60,000 bases of DNA from Liolophura sinensis (taxonomy: Eukaryota; Mollusca; Polyplacophora; Chitonida; Chitonidae). The stretch's first letter is position 1; each line of letters begins with the position of its first letter. Under the pieces are notes generated by a model. That model was not told the origin of the DNA. It did no database searches and saw only the letters and a program-made list of their open reading frames with translations. A program made the translations under genes and the position numbers. Location: the NCBI RefSeq assembly GCF_032854445.1, contig NC_088300.1, positions 71,710,984-71,770,983 of the forward strand, in the 5' to 3' direction. This document shows, piece by piece, positions 25,261 to 38,772 of the stretch.

Positions 25261-25543
25261 CGACCAGAACAGGATTGACAGAGGCATTACTTATGGATAA
25301 CAATTCCTGGATTTATTGTGTTGGTGACGTTTCGATGTAGGTTCTTACATCGTTATCAAACCATATCATGGTTTCTTACATCGTTATCAAACCATATCAT
25401 GGTTTTGATAACGATGTAAGAACCTACATCGAAACGTCACCAACACAATAAATCCAGGAATTGTTATCCATAAGTAATGCCTTTGTCAATCTATACCATC
25501 CCAATTCCTAAATGCCTCTGAAAGAAGCCGACCAGAACAGGAT
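25261..25543. mobile_element. Inverted-repeat retroelement remnant with hammerhead-like cores
   Basis: The element of about 253 bp is flanked by identical 15-bp direct repeats (CGACCAGAACAGGAT at 25261-25275 and 25529-25543), read as target-site duplications. Inside, a left arm (25275-25371) and a right arm (25392-25488) are reverse complements with about one mismatch and one indel over some 95 bp. Near the centre a 30-bp unit is tandemly duplicated (25341-25370 and 25371-25401). Each arm holds, in opposite orientation, TTGATAA, a 7-bp stem CGATGTA/TACATCG with a 6-nt loop, then GAAACGTC. That is the layout of a type I hammerhead ribozyme. Penelope-like elements and retrozymes carry such ribozymes in terminal repeats that can be inverted. 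Two core positions deviate from CUGANGA, so activity is doubtful. Confidence 0.65.
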
Positions 25544-26482
25544 ACTGGCCAATAAGGCCATTCTCAATTTTCTTGAAAACACATGATTGGGTGCGTGCAA
25601 AGAAGCATGCATGGAGTCTGTCGTGTCGCCTTTGATAAATTAGTTGATACAGATGTCACCAGAATGCTGTCACTTTGGCTCGTTTGTTTTCTTGGCTTGC
25701 ATGTCTCCTTTTGTCGGTCAAGTTAAATGTTAAAAGACGAGTTAGGAAATGCCTGCTTGTTAATCTAACAGTCCGTGAGATGAAGTGCGAGGCGACGTAT
25801 AAATACTTGTAGCTGTTAAAAAGCTAGCCTGGATCGCCGACGAGAGCACAAGCGCGACAGTGACATTTGCTACTTGTCAGCTGAGTATATATACACCGTA
25901 TATATTTAGCGATCCGTTGGAGTTTACCGATGACAAAACAGTTTCGTCCGCAGGAGGCGAACGTCACGTTCTCTTGAATGGCTATCCATCAAGTCTTTTC
26001 CGAGAAAGAGAAAAAAACAAAAAAACAAATACTACACAGCACAATGTAGTACACACCACAGAACGTTCAGTCCTCTAAAATGACAAGTTTACATTCATTA
26101 AAGTGTTTACACTAAACCGGTAGACGACAGGTGGTTAAAGAAAAGAAAAAAACAACACAAAACAGGTATATTAAACTACAGTTACATATACTGTAACGCG
26201 TGTCACACTATTGAAGATGAATGTGTGCCATTTCTGGTTTATCATCAAAGTTCGTGGGCGAAAAGAATACGATTAAACAATTAAATACCGGTTTTAAGTC
26301 GTAAAGTTGTTGCAAATGACAAAGAAGCCTTGCTTAAAACTACACGTTCGGTTTGTGCTAGCCATTTTTTTGTAGAGAATACTTATATTTAGCATGTATG
26401 TATCACAATAATACCTGTGCTCCTTTTTAATATAACGTTGGATAGGTAACAACGGGATAACTATAATGATAATATCAACTGT

Positions 26483-26555
26483 CCACGGCCATCCTCATAG
26501 GCTGACAGAAATCAATCATCTTGCTGCAGACAACATTGAGAACGCAAAGGTAATC
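26483..26555 (+). other. Weak candidate plus-strand exon
   Basis: CCATCCTCATAG| followed by a 49-bp open stretch (LTEINHLAADNIENAK in one frame) and the donor GCAAAG|GTAATC. The surrounding 200 bp are locally richer in CpG, and the frame stays open for 73 codons (26466-26687). It could be a later exon of the transcript suggested by the promoter-like cluster at 20.1 kb. Nothing links the two beyond strand. Confidence 0.2.
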
Positions 26556-28268
26556 GCAACGAAAGGCGTCGTGCTACTTCACAAGTCGGGAAGCCGTAGG
26601 GGAGAGTGTAGCTTGTTTTTGCCTATTATCAACTCTGATCGAGTGATACTGGACAAGAGAACGCAAATGCGCCTTCACTTTGTCTAACAATGTGCACATT
26701 TGTAGCTCGCCCTCACGAAATAAAAAAGGCATTTTGTATGCCAGTTTGAAATAGTGGAGTGTCTGTTTTTGGTAGACGGATGTTTCTTTCTCTAGCTCAG
26801 ATTAGAGTTTGGACAGGATTTTTAGGAAAATGCTTCATTGTGTGTTTTCAGTATACGAATATTTCTTTCTTTAGGTCAGATTAGAGTTTGAACAAAGTTT
26901 GTAACAGCGCAATGGAACTTTGGTGTTGATTGGTGACGTATTTTTTTTAAGCTCACGTCATACGGAGGAAACAATTCCATCAATTCAACAACGTTTTGGG
27001 TATTTTCCAGGGATTTTTTTTGTAGACGTTACATTTCAGGATTGGCTTATTTACGCACGTATGGGATTGTAAAACTTTGATAATACCTGGTTAATGTGTA
27101 GGTACATCAGAACTAAATATTTGTATCAGTACAGTCCATGGGACTAGTTCATCAGTGAAGTCATCTTAAAAGTGCAACTACATGCAAGATAATCCGTAAT
27201 ACTTATTTTCAAACACTTATTAGCGTAGTTTTTCAACACTGGCTTCCCATAACCCTTGCATCGTTATTATCGAGGTATCAAACATCACGGATGTCGGGAT
27301 TTCTTGACATACAGCGAAGAATCTTTCACGTTGCAAATAAAATAGTATGATACACTTGGGTGAAAAGTGTATAAAATGTAATCCGACGTGAACCATTGCG
27401 ATTAATCAACGCCGTCAACATACAATTTAAAAAAAAAAAACCCAAATTTCCACACCAACACACAAACTGACCGATGTAATTCCCCTCCCTGTTTTCTCAT
27501 GTCAGACTGGTAGAGTACGTACCGCTGTACAAATGTTGATGCCTTTGAATATCACGAATGAACATTATTCAAAACTTCTAAACCACGCATTTCTACGAAT
27601 TTGAGCACCTGCATATAGGCATGCAGATCCATTTTCTGCTCATACTCAAATCAATACTCAACTCATTTGTCCCTGATATTCTTTTTAATGCCAACTGCTT
27701 GGTATAAGATCAGATATCATGCTGATTATAAATATGTTTATTATATTCTTCATCTGATTGGCCAAACTAGCAGGCACTGGCTTCGAAAACACGACATTAT
27801 TGGTCCACGTCAAGTCTTGTTCGAGGAAAGCCCATAGCTTTTATAGACCGGCGCGTACATGCCCGGAAAAGGAAAGTGGGCCAATACATGCATGTGTAGG
27901 CGTGAATGAAGTCCGTCCTTATACCGATGTAGGCCTACTTAAATGTTTTAAATGCACTTAACGTAATTTTAATATTTATAAAAGAGAGGCAAAAACCCCG
28001 CGATCCATTAAGAGGATGGAGGACGAATTTCTGGAGAAAAAACTCTTTCTTCTTCATTCATTAACGCTTGCGTCATTGGAGCTGGTATACAAGGAACAAA
28101 CGCTAACAGAGCGTTCTTCCTAGTATGCTGATTAGGACGCCTTAAGGCATGTTGTCTACAGTCCATGTGCAAACGTCAGCCTAGAAGAAGCTATATTTCT
28201 TGAGGCGCACAGGCATGAGAAGCTTTGAATATGATCTATAGTTTTGGTTGACCAGTTTTTGCACATAC

Positions 28269-28396
28269 CTTCAAATATGCATTTGTAATTTACTAAATTG
28301 AAAAGTTCTTCTGGTATGGAATCTCCTATAAGTGTATCATGGAGCAGTAAAACCTGGCAAACAGCATTGCACAAGTCGACATCTTCACACTTATTT
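28269..28396 (-). CDS. DEP-domain protein, exon with C-terminal half of the DEP domain
   Basis: A strong acceptor (TTGCTCTTTGATCTTCCAG|) and the donor TTGAAG|GTATGT bound 128 bp that enter in phase 2 and leave in phase 1. After the split codon the product reads NKCEDVDLCNAVCQVLLLHD, then TLIGDSIPEELFNLVNYKCI. This fits the second half of a DEP domain: the helix with A-V-x-x-C-Q-x-L-L, a short turn before I, and the final F...YK.x strand. Joined to the 38.7-kb exon, the split codon becomes AGA (Arg) and the combined stretch gives a domain of normal size, about 75-80 residues. The agreement of phase and domain logic across a 10.2-kb intron makes this the best-supported splice junction in the window. 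Confidence 0.82.
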
Positions 28397-31300
28397 CTGG
28401 AAGATCAAAGAGCAATAAGGCTTTAACTGTATTATTCCAATCTCCAATTTACAGCCGATCGTAAATAATGAATTGCTCGACACAATTATTATGCATGAAA
28501 TGAAGTTAATCGTTTATACACATATCGCCCTAATGTACCTTAAAGTGTATAACAGTGGTATTATACTATAGTCTTCCAACTTTCCTGCAAAATAATTTCG
28601 CTGGAAACTAGTCGGATTTCTTTAGTTTCGAGTGCACCGGATTCTTCCAGACAGGACGCCAAGGATTTAGGTCATGTATAATAGATGGTGTTTACACGGG
28701 AGTACCCTTAAGGGCTAGCCTAGACTTTGACCCTAGTGGCGCAAAGTAATCAAACAGCCACCCTCTTAAGAAAGACTGGCGAGGCGGAGCCAATGAGGGG
28801 ACTACAGCGTGCAAAGGAGTGTTAGTGGTGAATGATCAATGTAAATTTGATAGCAAACGAACCACCCGGACCTGTAGGCTTACAGGGTATTTTCAAACTG
28901 ATTCCCAATTTTCTTCACACAATATTCAGACTTATATCTTGTTCTAAGGGGGCACTGACATATTATGACTCATCCTAGCCGCTGAGCCGTTTGTGTCGCT
29001 GTATATAGGTGTTTTCACTAACATAATGGTGAAAATAACCCAGGTTGGCACGTTCGGAAAGTCACGATATACATAAGCACTTTTTTCAGACGCATATATT
29101 TAACTTAATTTCAAAATATTCTCATACAGGAAACAGCTGAAAAAGTGGAAGTTGAAATAACAAAAATTGAAATCCTCTCATTCAGACTACTGGAAATACG
29201 CCGATGTTGTGCTTTCATGACAAGGCGGTCTCATTTACTCTGGCCACGTAAGCGAAGTATACACGTATTATGCTGATGCCACGATCATCCACTGGTGGTA
29301 ATCGGCAAATTGGTGTTGATCACAGAGACGTAAAAGCTTTCCACATAACCTCGGACATATTAGTAACTGCTTGGTTGCGCTGATGGGCAAGCCACAGTCC
29401 AACAAGTCCAAATCTGCACCAAATCACTGCTGAGATTTTAGAGGGATGAGGAAAGGGAAATTATGATCGAGTCATCACCATGTGTAGTCAATTAATCCTG
29501 GTGCCAGAGCGCCAGGGAACCCAAACCACATGTTCCCGCTGGCTTAACCTGGATGAACAGGATCATACTGCCCCTATGTTAAACCTCTTAGGGCGAAGGA
29601 AGAGATTGGAGGGGAGAGCATCACTGCACAAAACTAGGCTGTCAAACAGGTGTAGCCTCGCCATAGACAAGGACAGTCCTTAACATAGATTTAGTGCCAT
29701 TCCTTTCAAATGAGAGTTAGAGGCTTAGTGTACTGACAAGGGTTGACTGTGTTATGTTCACATAGACAATTAAAAAGCATCCTTATGATGCAACAGATGT
29801 TCATGCTTGCTTCCTTTAACTTTGACCCTAACCTTTAACCAATTCGTTCCAAAATAGCTCAATTCCTAATACTATGAATCCTTTTCATTTGTCATTTCAG
29901 GCATGTAACTGAATGAGGAAATTTAAATCACCAGATTTAATTCCAAACTTACAAGTGCTTTACTTACATTTCTGTCACCTAAGTAAAACTAAGGCTTGCT
30001 TTCTGAAGCGATAAACTATGTCACAATTTGAATAAAAAAAAATCATTTCAGAAACATCATATGATTCCTTGTAAACCAGATCATCCCATACAAAATGTTA
30101 GAGATATCGGAAACATTGCCCGTTGGTATCTGGAATATGTCACATAGATGGTTATTGCCCTGATATGCCAGTCTAGTTCATCCAAAAACTCATCCAAGCT
30201 GTTGGCCCCACTGAACAGGATGTCATTGTAGGCTGTGTGCCTGTTTTACTATGGTAGCTGGCAAATAGGGGTGGACAGGAGGAACCAGGGTTGCTTGGTA
30301 ATATCCTGGACAGGATACAGATCAGCTGGATGAGTAGGGGTGGGTAGAGCTGGTGGGATGCCCTCAGGCTCTGTGAAACAATCATCTACATTAGAATGTC
30401 ATGGTCAGACACTGCTCCACCTTTCAGTTAGTGATCTTAATAGCTTGGAGGTACTAACTCTACAATCCAAGAATACATATTCAAACGACAGTGTTACAAA
30501 GACGATGGAGGCTTTCATTTGTTCAAAAGAAAACACGCTCACCAATTTCACATTCATTAAGATTTCTTCCATTTATAACCTTGTTCTTTATAATAATTGT
30601 GCCAATAGCTTTGCTGATCAGAGAGAAAACTATTGAATGGACGGCTTTAGTCATGCACAATGTAATATCCAATAAAATCCTCTGGGATTAGAGAAACTCT
30701 TGGAATTATATATATGGCATTTAAAACTGGACCTATGCCTCATTTGTGGAGCTGCTCAGTAATTATCGTAATTGTTTCAATCACCAGCACCTTTTAGTTC
30801 AGATTTTTGTTACATAAGAGGAATAGTGGCACTGATTATATTTTTGTGGATAGCACGAATATTTTGTAGCAATAAAGTTGGGTGTTATGTTTCTGACATT
30901 TCAGGGCAATAAACCTTGATATTATTTGATATATTTTTCATAATGAACAGTAGATGGGAGTAAAAGTGTATATCAGGTTTGGTGAACAGCTTACCTCTAT
31001 CACAAAGTGAATTAACCCATTTCATTCCAGGGATGTAATATTTAATGTGCTCATGCAGATTCAGTATTAAACTTACACCGAACATTCTTCTCTTGATCTC
31101 TAAAAAATTAGTTAATAATCACATTTTTCAGCAAAGTAAATAGAGATCAGTACCACTAATCCAGCTTAAAAACAAAATACTGTAAATGTTGAACACTGTA
31201 AGGGTTTCAAGACTGGCATTTCTTGACTCTCACACAAAATGTTCATTAGCTTCACTAAAAGTATTTGGGATATTAACCATTTGGCCTTGATTTGGACAGA

Positions 31301-31793
31301 GCCTGAATTGTACATGCTACACGGGCTTGTCAAAAATGCGAATTTGTTTTCATGAAGTCAGGTCGATGGTAAATGCCTAATACGTATGTTAATACATCAG
31401 AATATGTCACTTATGTTGATGTAGGCTACTGGATCTATGTTGCTAATCTGGTTCAGGTACATGTATTTGTATGCACCTGTGATTTCATTTACCTTGAGAA
31501 ACAGTAGATGAGATTCAGTGTTTATAACGGCCGTTTGATTAGTCTACTGGAGCAGACTCAACTCGTCCGACCAGACGGAACAAACCCAGTCTAACTCTAA
31601 TTGATACAAACCATGCCACTTTGATCTTTACTACAAAAAAGTGAATCCCCCATTTTGGGTGATGTTGATAAAGACAGGGTATCAACCATCAGTATCAGTC
31701 AGGATGGCTCAATCTGACATCTGTTTAGAATAGGAGGAACAGGGCAAAAACAATGTATAACAGAATTAAATGAGTGAAAGGAGATGTCATTCC

Positions 31794-31885
31794 ACCAACC
31801 ATAACCCTGGCTGCTGCCTTATAAGTGAAAATTCTTGAGTACTGCATATAATATGAGTCAAACAAATAAATAAATTAATAAATTA
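31794..31885 (+). mobile_element. Degenerate SINE 3' fragment
   Basis: An older copy of the SINE tail, recognisable from CCTGGCTGCTGCCTTATAAG, then TGAAAATTCTTGAGTA and a run of AAATAAATAAATTAATAA. More substitutions separate it from the 55.3-kb copy than separate the 1.8-kb copy from it. It lies in the intron of the DEP-domain gene. Confidence 0.6.
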
Positions 31886-33149
31886 CATTTTGGTGCAAAT
31901 GAACAGTTTGTACTAAAGCATGATGACCGCTTGAAAGTTGAAAGCAAACAACCATATCTCACCAAACATGATACACTTATCTTCTAGCTGCATTCCTGTT
32001 CCATGAATTCTGAACAGTGCCAGCACAAATGCATGTACATGTATATCTGCCTTCAGGCAAAGTTTCCTTGAATACATCTGATAAAAGGCGGAATCATAAA
32101 CACAGTCCTGTTCAAACAGACTCTCTGCCAAAAGGCCTGACGTCTCCCTGTTAATAAGGTTATCAGTAATTGGTATAAAATCTGGATCTGGCTGTCATCA
32201 TCCTGGTTAAATGATGACACAAGAGATCTGACTGGTACCTGGGGAATATCAACCAGTCCTATCAACTAGATCCAATTACAGCATGTAGCTAGCCTGTATT
32301 AACAGTTTGCTGGAACAGTCCTACCAGAACTGACAGTTTGGACAGGCACATCAATGAGTCTTGTAAAAATGGCAATCAGATATACATTAAGGGTCAAACA
32401 AACTCACTGATCTCAGATCAAATTTGTTTTCCTTTCTATAACTGGTATAAATTTATGCTGTTCCATTAAATGATCCCTTAGACGAACATTTATGCAACAT
32501 ACATACAGATGTTATTCAAGAAATACTGGAACGCATAGAAATAATATGCAACCAATAATTTCACATACATAAAGGAAAAAAAGTTCATGTATGTTGTCAC
32601 ATATATGAAAATATGTTAACAGCAAAGGTCTGTAATAAAAGTCTACCCTTTACTTGAAACAGGAAGTAGTTTAATTAAATCACAGACTGTTAATAAGGAT
32701 ATGGTTGAGCCATTTGGTTAAAAAAAGAAATCCATTAAAACTCCAAGGCTGAAAAATCTTATTTGGGCCACCAGTATGCATGTACGTACACATATAATGT
32801 CTAAGTGCATTAAGATTTGAGAAATAATCATGAATTCTAGCTATATATCCTATGCCCAACATTTACAAAAAACAGGATACTTCACCATATTAAGAAAGGC
32901 TACAAGGGAGAATGAATAGAGAAGCTACATGTAGTGGAGCACAGGGGGATGAGGAAAAAGTTCAACATGTATGCTTGTGAATCCCAGCATGCCAATTATC
33001 ACAAAGTGTGTCTACATTAGCTTTCCTGCTATGCACCTCTCAGTTTTTTTCAACTTTTTAGCACTCTTCCCTCAAGCTGGACAGGCTACGCTATAACTCA
33101 GCCAAGGGACTTCCTGTTCACAGAATGGGAACAAAACAGCCCACACAGT

Positions 33150-33202
33150 TTTTTTTTAAGGCAAATCGAAGTTTTTAACTAATTTTTAAGGCAAATCGAA
33201 GT
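33150..33202 (+). repeat. Short direct repeat
   Basis: TTTTTAAGGCAAATCGAAGT occurs twice within 50 bp (ending near 33,171 and 33,202), separated by a few bases. It looks like a local slippage duplication. Confidence 0.7.
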
Positions 33203-36200
33203 GGAACTCGAAAATAAGAAACATCCAGCTTCTCAGAGAGAGCATGTTTCAACACACAAGTAAACAACACATTAACGCCAACAAGAGGCCATTGAGTCCA
33301 TGTAAGAATGTACTAAACCCTTACCGGTACATGGGTTTTAGATCGATACTTCCTGAGGCACTGGACAGTCATCAAACAATTAGAATTTTTTTCTCCATTC
33401 TTCTTGTCAGACCAGTAATACATAGAGAAATTCTAAGACACTGAATACAAATTTTGTTAAGAAATGAAAATTTTTTTGTGATAAACATGTAGACCCTGAC
33501 TGAGGTTGCAACCATAAAATAACAGTTGACGCATTCTTGGACAACTTCTTTGGAGCACATACATGTACAAGGACTTCAAGAGCAAGCATCTTCAGCAGCA
33601 TTAATAACAGGCCAGTAGATCAAGCTGGGCTCCCAAGGCCATCATCATGGCTATATTCTGACAAACAAGCCAATTAGTTAGTGTGACAGCCTGGAAAGGT
33701 CAATGACAAAGGGCTGCAAACACTTCTGGTTTAAACCATCGTAGAGGTTTGACTGGATGGTCTAAAACATGACACCTCCAACAAGTATGATGCTTTGAAC
33801 TGCACAGGTGAAAGGTTAAATGCCAATGGGGTTTTCCTGCTGGCCTAGTTCATTCTCACACCTGTGCACCTGCAAACTCTGTTGATATGACATAAAACAC
33901 CTCCTTACCAAGGTAATCGGTAATTTACTACTGGTGCTTCAGCTGTTCTGTAACGCAAGTTTAGAAAGATGCTGCGGCACAAAAGTAATATGTCACAATC
34001 ATACAAGTCTGGGAATAATGATATGTGACTTTGAAATTCAATAAACGCAAAATAAAGTAAAATATAGATGAAAGTGTTGCAACAAAGTAAAAGCAAGTAA
34101 CTATGAAAACTTATCAAAGCTGCTTACATGCTTTAAATCCAGCCATGAATGTATGAGGTGCTTTTCCCATGAAGAGCCCAGAAAGGAATTGTCATGTTGT
34201 CTGCAAAACATACATTTTCACCAGATTATGAAATGCAATGTATATTATAAACTTTAAAATGGAAGCTAATATATTAAATATAAAATATTATGACATTTCT
34301 TTATTTTCAGAAATTTATTATTCAATCAGCAAACTTGTGCTCAAGTATGTATTTTAAAGCTGAAAAAAAGCTAATCAATAAACAGATTTGTATAAATATT
34401 TTTCTAATAAAAAGTCAACATCATGTTTTAGCACCTGTTGTGTGTCCATCATTCTGAACAACAGACGTACAGACATACGGTTCTAAGTCCATGTGGAGCC
34501 CAGTGTGTTTCAAAAACTCTCAAACATGATCAATTGTTTTCAAAACTTTTCTTCTTCAGAAGATGATGATGACAAAAACATGGACTGATGAGCTCAGCCT
34601 CTGAAATCGTTTACATACATTGTACTGAAACATCCACATCCATTTGTTGTCCCCACTATATTGAGGGTCACCTGTAAAAACACATCCAAAAATCTTGCTA
34701 TTACATGGTCAAAGACTGACCCTAGAAGCTTCAGGTGAGCCACTGTATTATGTATTCTATCTCAGCCTCAGCGGCCTGCTACAGTATCTCATTCCTGTCT
34801 GCATTTAACCAAGTATGGATAGCCTTTCCAACCTTCACGGAGAGGAACTTGCCAACTTTTATATTTACCACGATCAGACCTTCCTACCAGAGTAATTGAG
34901 GGCACATCTGGTAGGCGAAAAAAGATGTTTTGTAAACAGGAGCAATTAATGATCTGCCATTTCCTCTGGAGGTTAGAAAAGTGAAAGAGGTTTAAGGGGA
35001 TGATGTAGGGATGGGACCCAAGCAAGGGCAACTGACCTCGTACTCTTATAAACTCAGGGCAGATCACTATCACATCAACCTATCCCAGAGCCTCCTATCT
35101 GCACCAGTTTAGCCAAAAGTCAACTCTTTGTTTCTTTCCCCTTGAGGATCTGGCAATTACGCCAAGAATCATCATCCAGCATCTATTATCTCCCGCTCTC
35201 TCCCAAACCCAAGGTTATCATGGCCTACTGCTTGTAATCATCACACAAAAGATGTCATTTTTAAGTACATCTAAACCCATTTCTGCTACCTTGGCTCATA
35301 TAAGTGCAGACATCTGCAATGCTAAGATGACAACTTTATAACATGACTGTACACACAGTATGTAATGAAACTGCATGTTCATCTACATTCAAAAAGAAAT
35401 GAAGGGCAAATATGATACACTCACATACAGAACATGACCATATGTAAGAGAACAGCAAATTTGGGTGGTTCTTAGAAATTTTTTTCATCACTGGCAAACA
35501 TGTTCCAATCTTTTGAGCAGTTTATGAATAATAACCACTTCCTGACTTGACTAAACATGGTTTTTTGGAAAGATGAAAACTGAAAGTCAGAGCTTTTCAC
35601 TTGTGTTCCACATAATCTTAGAATGAATGTAAATGAATGAGAAATGTAAACAAATAAACAGTCAACGACAAGCTAATTACAAATACAAATGACTGTGCCC
35701 AGTTTAAACACAATCTTGAGACACTCAGTGTAACCAGAATGGAAGTCCTTTGTGATAACAATGTAATATGAAACTGTCTTGACTATATTTGCTTGACTGC
35801 ATCTTTCAAAACACTTAAATTCTGCAGACCACAACTATGTCAACAGAAAAGGAATGGTTAGGCTTTGCTTATTTGAGCCATACAATCTCTGTTACTTATC
35901 AGGTTTGGTCATTGCCATGTAAACATTACCACCTCTTAAACACAGGAATTTGTTGACAATCAATTTACCTACACTGGCACAATGGGTTGTACAGAAAACT
36001 AACTGTAAACATCCCTGAGGCTAGACAAGGTAACAGTACTGACATAAAATACTCCAAAAGCCATGAACCTAAATATGGACAAAGTCTTCCTTCAAAACCA
36101 ATGATCGCTTAAAATGTCATTAGTTCATACATCCTGCTGAGTTTACACAGGGCATCCACTCAATTTTTAAAAAAATTTTATAAGCCATTTACTGACTTGT

Positions 36201-38633
36201 CATTCATTCAAGTGGGTTACCCTGAATCATGGCGTGGCATGGTCTATAAAAAGTTTTGTCTCCTAGCAATAAACCACAGGCAGGTATACCTCAGGTAAGC
36301 TTTCTTTTGACAGCTGAGTATAACGGTTCATAGAGGAGATTTTAGAGGTTAGGTTATAAAAGTCTCATTAATCATCACACCTCCTGCTGGAGGCTTGGGG
36401 AATCTACAGGGTCAACCTTTCTTACACTGAGTGGGTGTGCCTGGCCCATGTGCTATAGGCATGTGTGGGGTGTGGTCCTCATGATGGCCGAATAACCCAC
36501 GGCTTACACTGCATCACATAATTCACAAAACAAGATTTTACCGTGATTTTTTAAGTTGTGACATCAATACACCATGTAAGACTTTAAAAAGTTTATGTGC
36601 ACTAAATGCAATACCTGGGCAAATGGCAACCTCATTCACCCTCAAGTGTAATGCACCCAAAAAAGCACATGCTAATGAGACGGAGAGTGGGTCGAGGAAA
36701 AAACACAAATTATGTGTTTAATCTAATTAAAACAGGTTCAAAGAATACAGGGGGTTTGATTGTTTTCTGTTACAGACTCGGCATTAGAAGACCAAGCTGA
36801 AATCTTTCCCCTGGACTGCCCAGTACAGTGCCCCTTTTCAGTGTAAAGGAGTTGACCCTTTAACAATCATGTGCCTGTGTTAAGGGTCTCAGCTGTTCTA
36901 GAATAACACCTTGACAAAAGAGGAAGCCTGACTTGGGTTCGGGGTGTGTGCGCATCACTGACACCCATCATAGTTTCACATGTACCGGTTGTATCCCCTA
37001 TTCCCAGCTTTCCTTTGCATGCATGCCTTATCACATGAAAAACAGTCTTGCGCACACAAATCCCAGCACAACAGATCACCTGGGGCAGGCCAAAGTCCTT
37101 GAAAATAAGATCATGTCACAGAAAAAAAAACCTCACCAGTTCTGGATTATACACCGCACTGAGCTGATGGACTGATGGATATACTCGTGTCTATCCATGC
37201 AGAATACAACTTAATTACCATCAGGTTCAATATGAAACTTGATCCATGCCCTTTAGAATAATGAGCTTCATTCTAAACTTCTTCAAATTCAACGTTGCAT
37301 TCCACATAATCATAGCATAATGATAAATTATTAAAAACTGAAGATAACTACACCGTAAGTCTGAAGATCAGCACTAGTCTGCATGTACCTGTTGGTGTAT
37401 CAACTGTTGGTCAGTATAATGTTCCTTTCATGTGATCTCAGAGAAATACATTTTGCAAATTAATTATTTTTGTCAATGAAGGTTTAATAAACTTCAAACA
37501 AGCAGAAGGTACAGAATGTTGAACATCACTGCAGTGCACACACCTGTAGTCTTAGATGATTTATCACCTGTGTTGACAGTTTCATGGGTTAATAACCCTT
37601 TTATTTGCATTCATTAAAACTGCCCATTTCTTGGGATGTCCTCACTGTCAAATCCCTTTGACTTCTTTTATCTCAAAGCCTAAAAAACACAAGCAAGACA
37701 TAGTTAAATCTACAATTTGACTTCACAGAATTAAACCAGCTGAAGCTCTGAGTGGCAAATAATGGGCAGCAGATGTACTTGTATTTTGTTTAGATAAAAG
37801 CTTGTGTGCGCCTGCCAGTAAAAAAAAAAAAAAAAAAAAATATCAAAAAAGGATGGGTTAATGTACACCATGAACATACATATCCTGTGGAGATGGTCAA
37901 TGTTATGAAAGTGGATAGGCCAGTGTTGACAGAGATGGAGCTCCAAACAAGGTATAACATTACAACAACAAATAAGTATATTTATGATGGCGGTGTCCAG
38001 AAAATGCCACAAGGCAGTATTAAATGCTGGTTATTTGTCTATATGCTGAGGACAGTTTAATGACTAGTCTCCCCAACCTGAGATGTCTGTCTGCCTGGCA
38101 CACTCCACAGGGTAATGGGATTGGGAAGGGGGGTGGGGGTGGTAAGGGGAGGGAGAAAAAGGGTCTGTCTGTGGGTGGGGTTTGATTGAGGTGGTCAGTG
38201 ACCAACAGCACTAGGGTCATCCCAGGGAACACTAGGATCTGCAGGGTTTGGTGGTGTTGTAAAACCATTAGTGCCCATAGACAGATTTGAGCAGATCTGG
38301 CTGGCGAATAAACAATTTATTCTCAACCTGATGAAGTTTATACATTCCCCACCAAGCTCTACATATGGTTTTCAATCAACATAGACATTAGTCTATGACT
38401 GAGGATAAAAATAGCTCTCCCTTCCGCCCCCCCCAACCTATTTAACAGACCACAAGGGCAACCATGCAATCCCTGACCATGCTCCTAGACATTAGGTGTA
38501 AGAGTGTTAGATTGCATGAAATGACTGGGTGGGTGGGTGAGTGAAATGTTAGTGAATGAAATGGGTGGATGGATTGTTAAGAAAAAAAAAGAAAATTATA
38601 TCACGAAAGTAATTTGGTGCATTATACATGTAC

Positions 38634-38772
38634 CTAACTTTAAAGCTGTCTACTAGAAAATCACTACAATGGAAACTATCTCCAGTATGCATAGCTGTCT
38701 TTATATCAGTGTATATTTGCCTTCTTTGTTTCTTTGAATGTTCAATCATCACAAAAGCCTCATATTTTTCAT
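38634..38772 (-). CDS. DEP-domain protein, exon with N-terminal half of the DEP domain
   Basis: The acceptor TTTGTTTTCAG| and donor GTTAG|GTACAT bound 139 bp that enter in phase 1 and leave in phase 2. They encode 45 full codons: EKYEAFVMIEHSKKQRRQIY, a basic helix, then TDIKTAMHTGDSFHCSDFLV and DSFKV. The block SFHCSDFLVDSF fits the DEP signature (aromatic, small residue, Ser-Glu/Asp, Val-Asp, Trp/Leu), although the usual Trp after VD is a Ser here. DEP domains bring signalling proteins to membranes or to G-protein partners. The exon joins in phase to the exon at 28.3 kb, which supplies the second half. The 53.6-kb exon joins in phase upstream and gives Asp as the junction codon. The subfamily (DEPDC, GPR155, others) is not determinable here. 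Confidence 0.8.

Larger units (their letters stand above)
28397..38633. other. Intron of the DEP-domain gene, largely featureless
   Basis: AT-rich sequence with one SINE tail and a short direct repeat. Two exon-like stretches (31,963-32,077 and about 34,880-34,920, minus strand) have good splice signals, but their phases do not fit the flanking DEP exons. No RNA gene was seen. Confidence 0.5.

Noticed and set aside
31963-32077. Minus-strand exon-like stretch with strong acceptor (CCTTTTATCAG) and donor (TTTG|GTGAGA), open as MYSRKLCLKADIHVHAFVLA...
   Set aside because: Its open phase (0 in, 1 out) does not fit between the DEP exons, which already join perfectly without it, and no domain is visible. 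It could only belong to another transcript.
34880-34920. Minus-strand microexon-like segment with a T-rich acceptor and GTAAAT donor (VPSITLVGRSDR)
   Set aside because: Phase 1 in and out is incompatible with the phase-2 junction of the DEP exons on either side.
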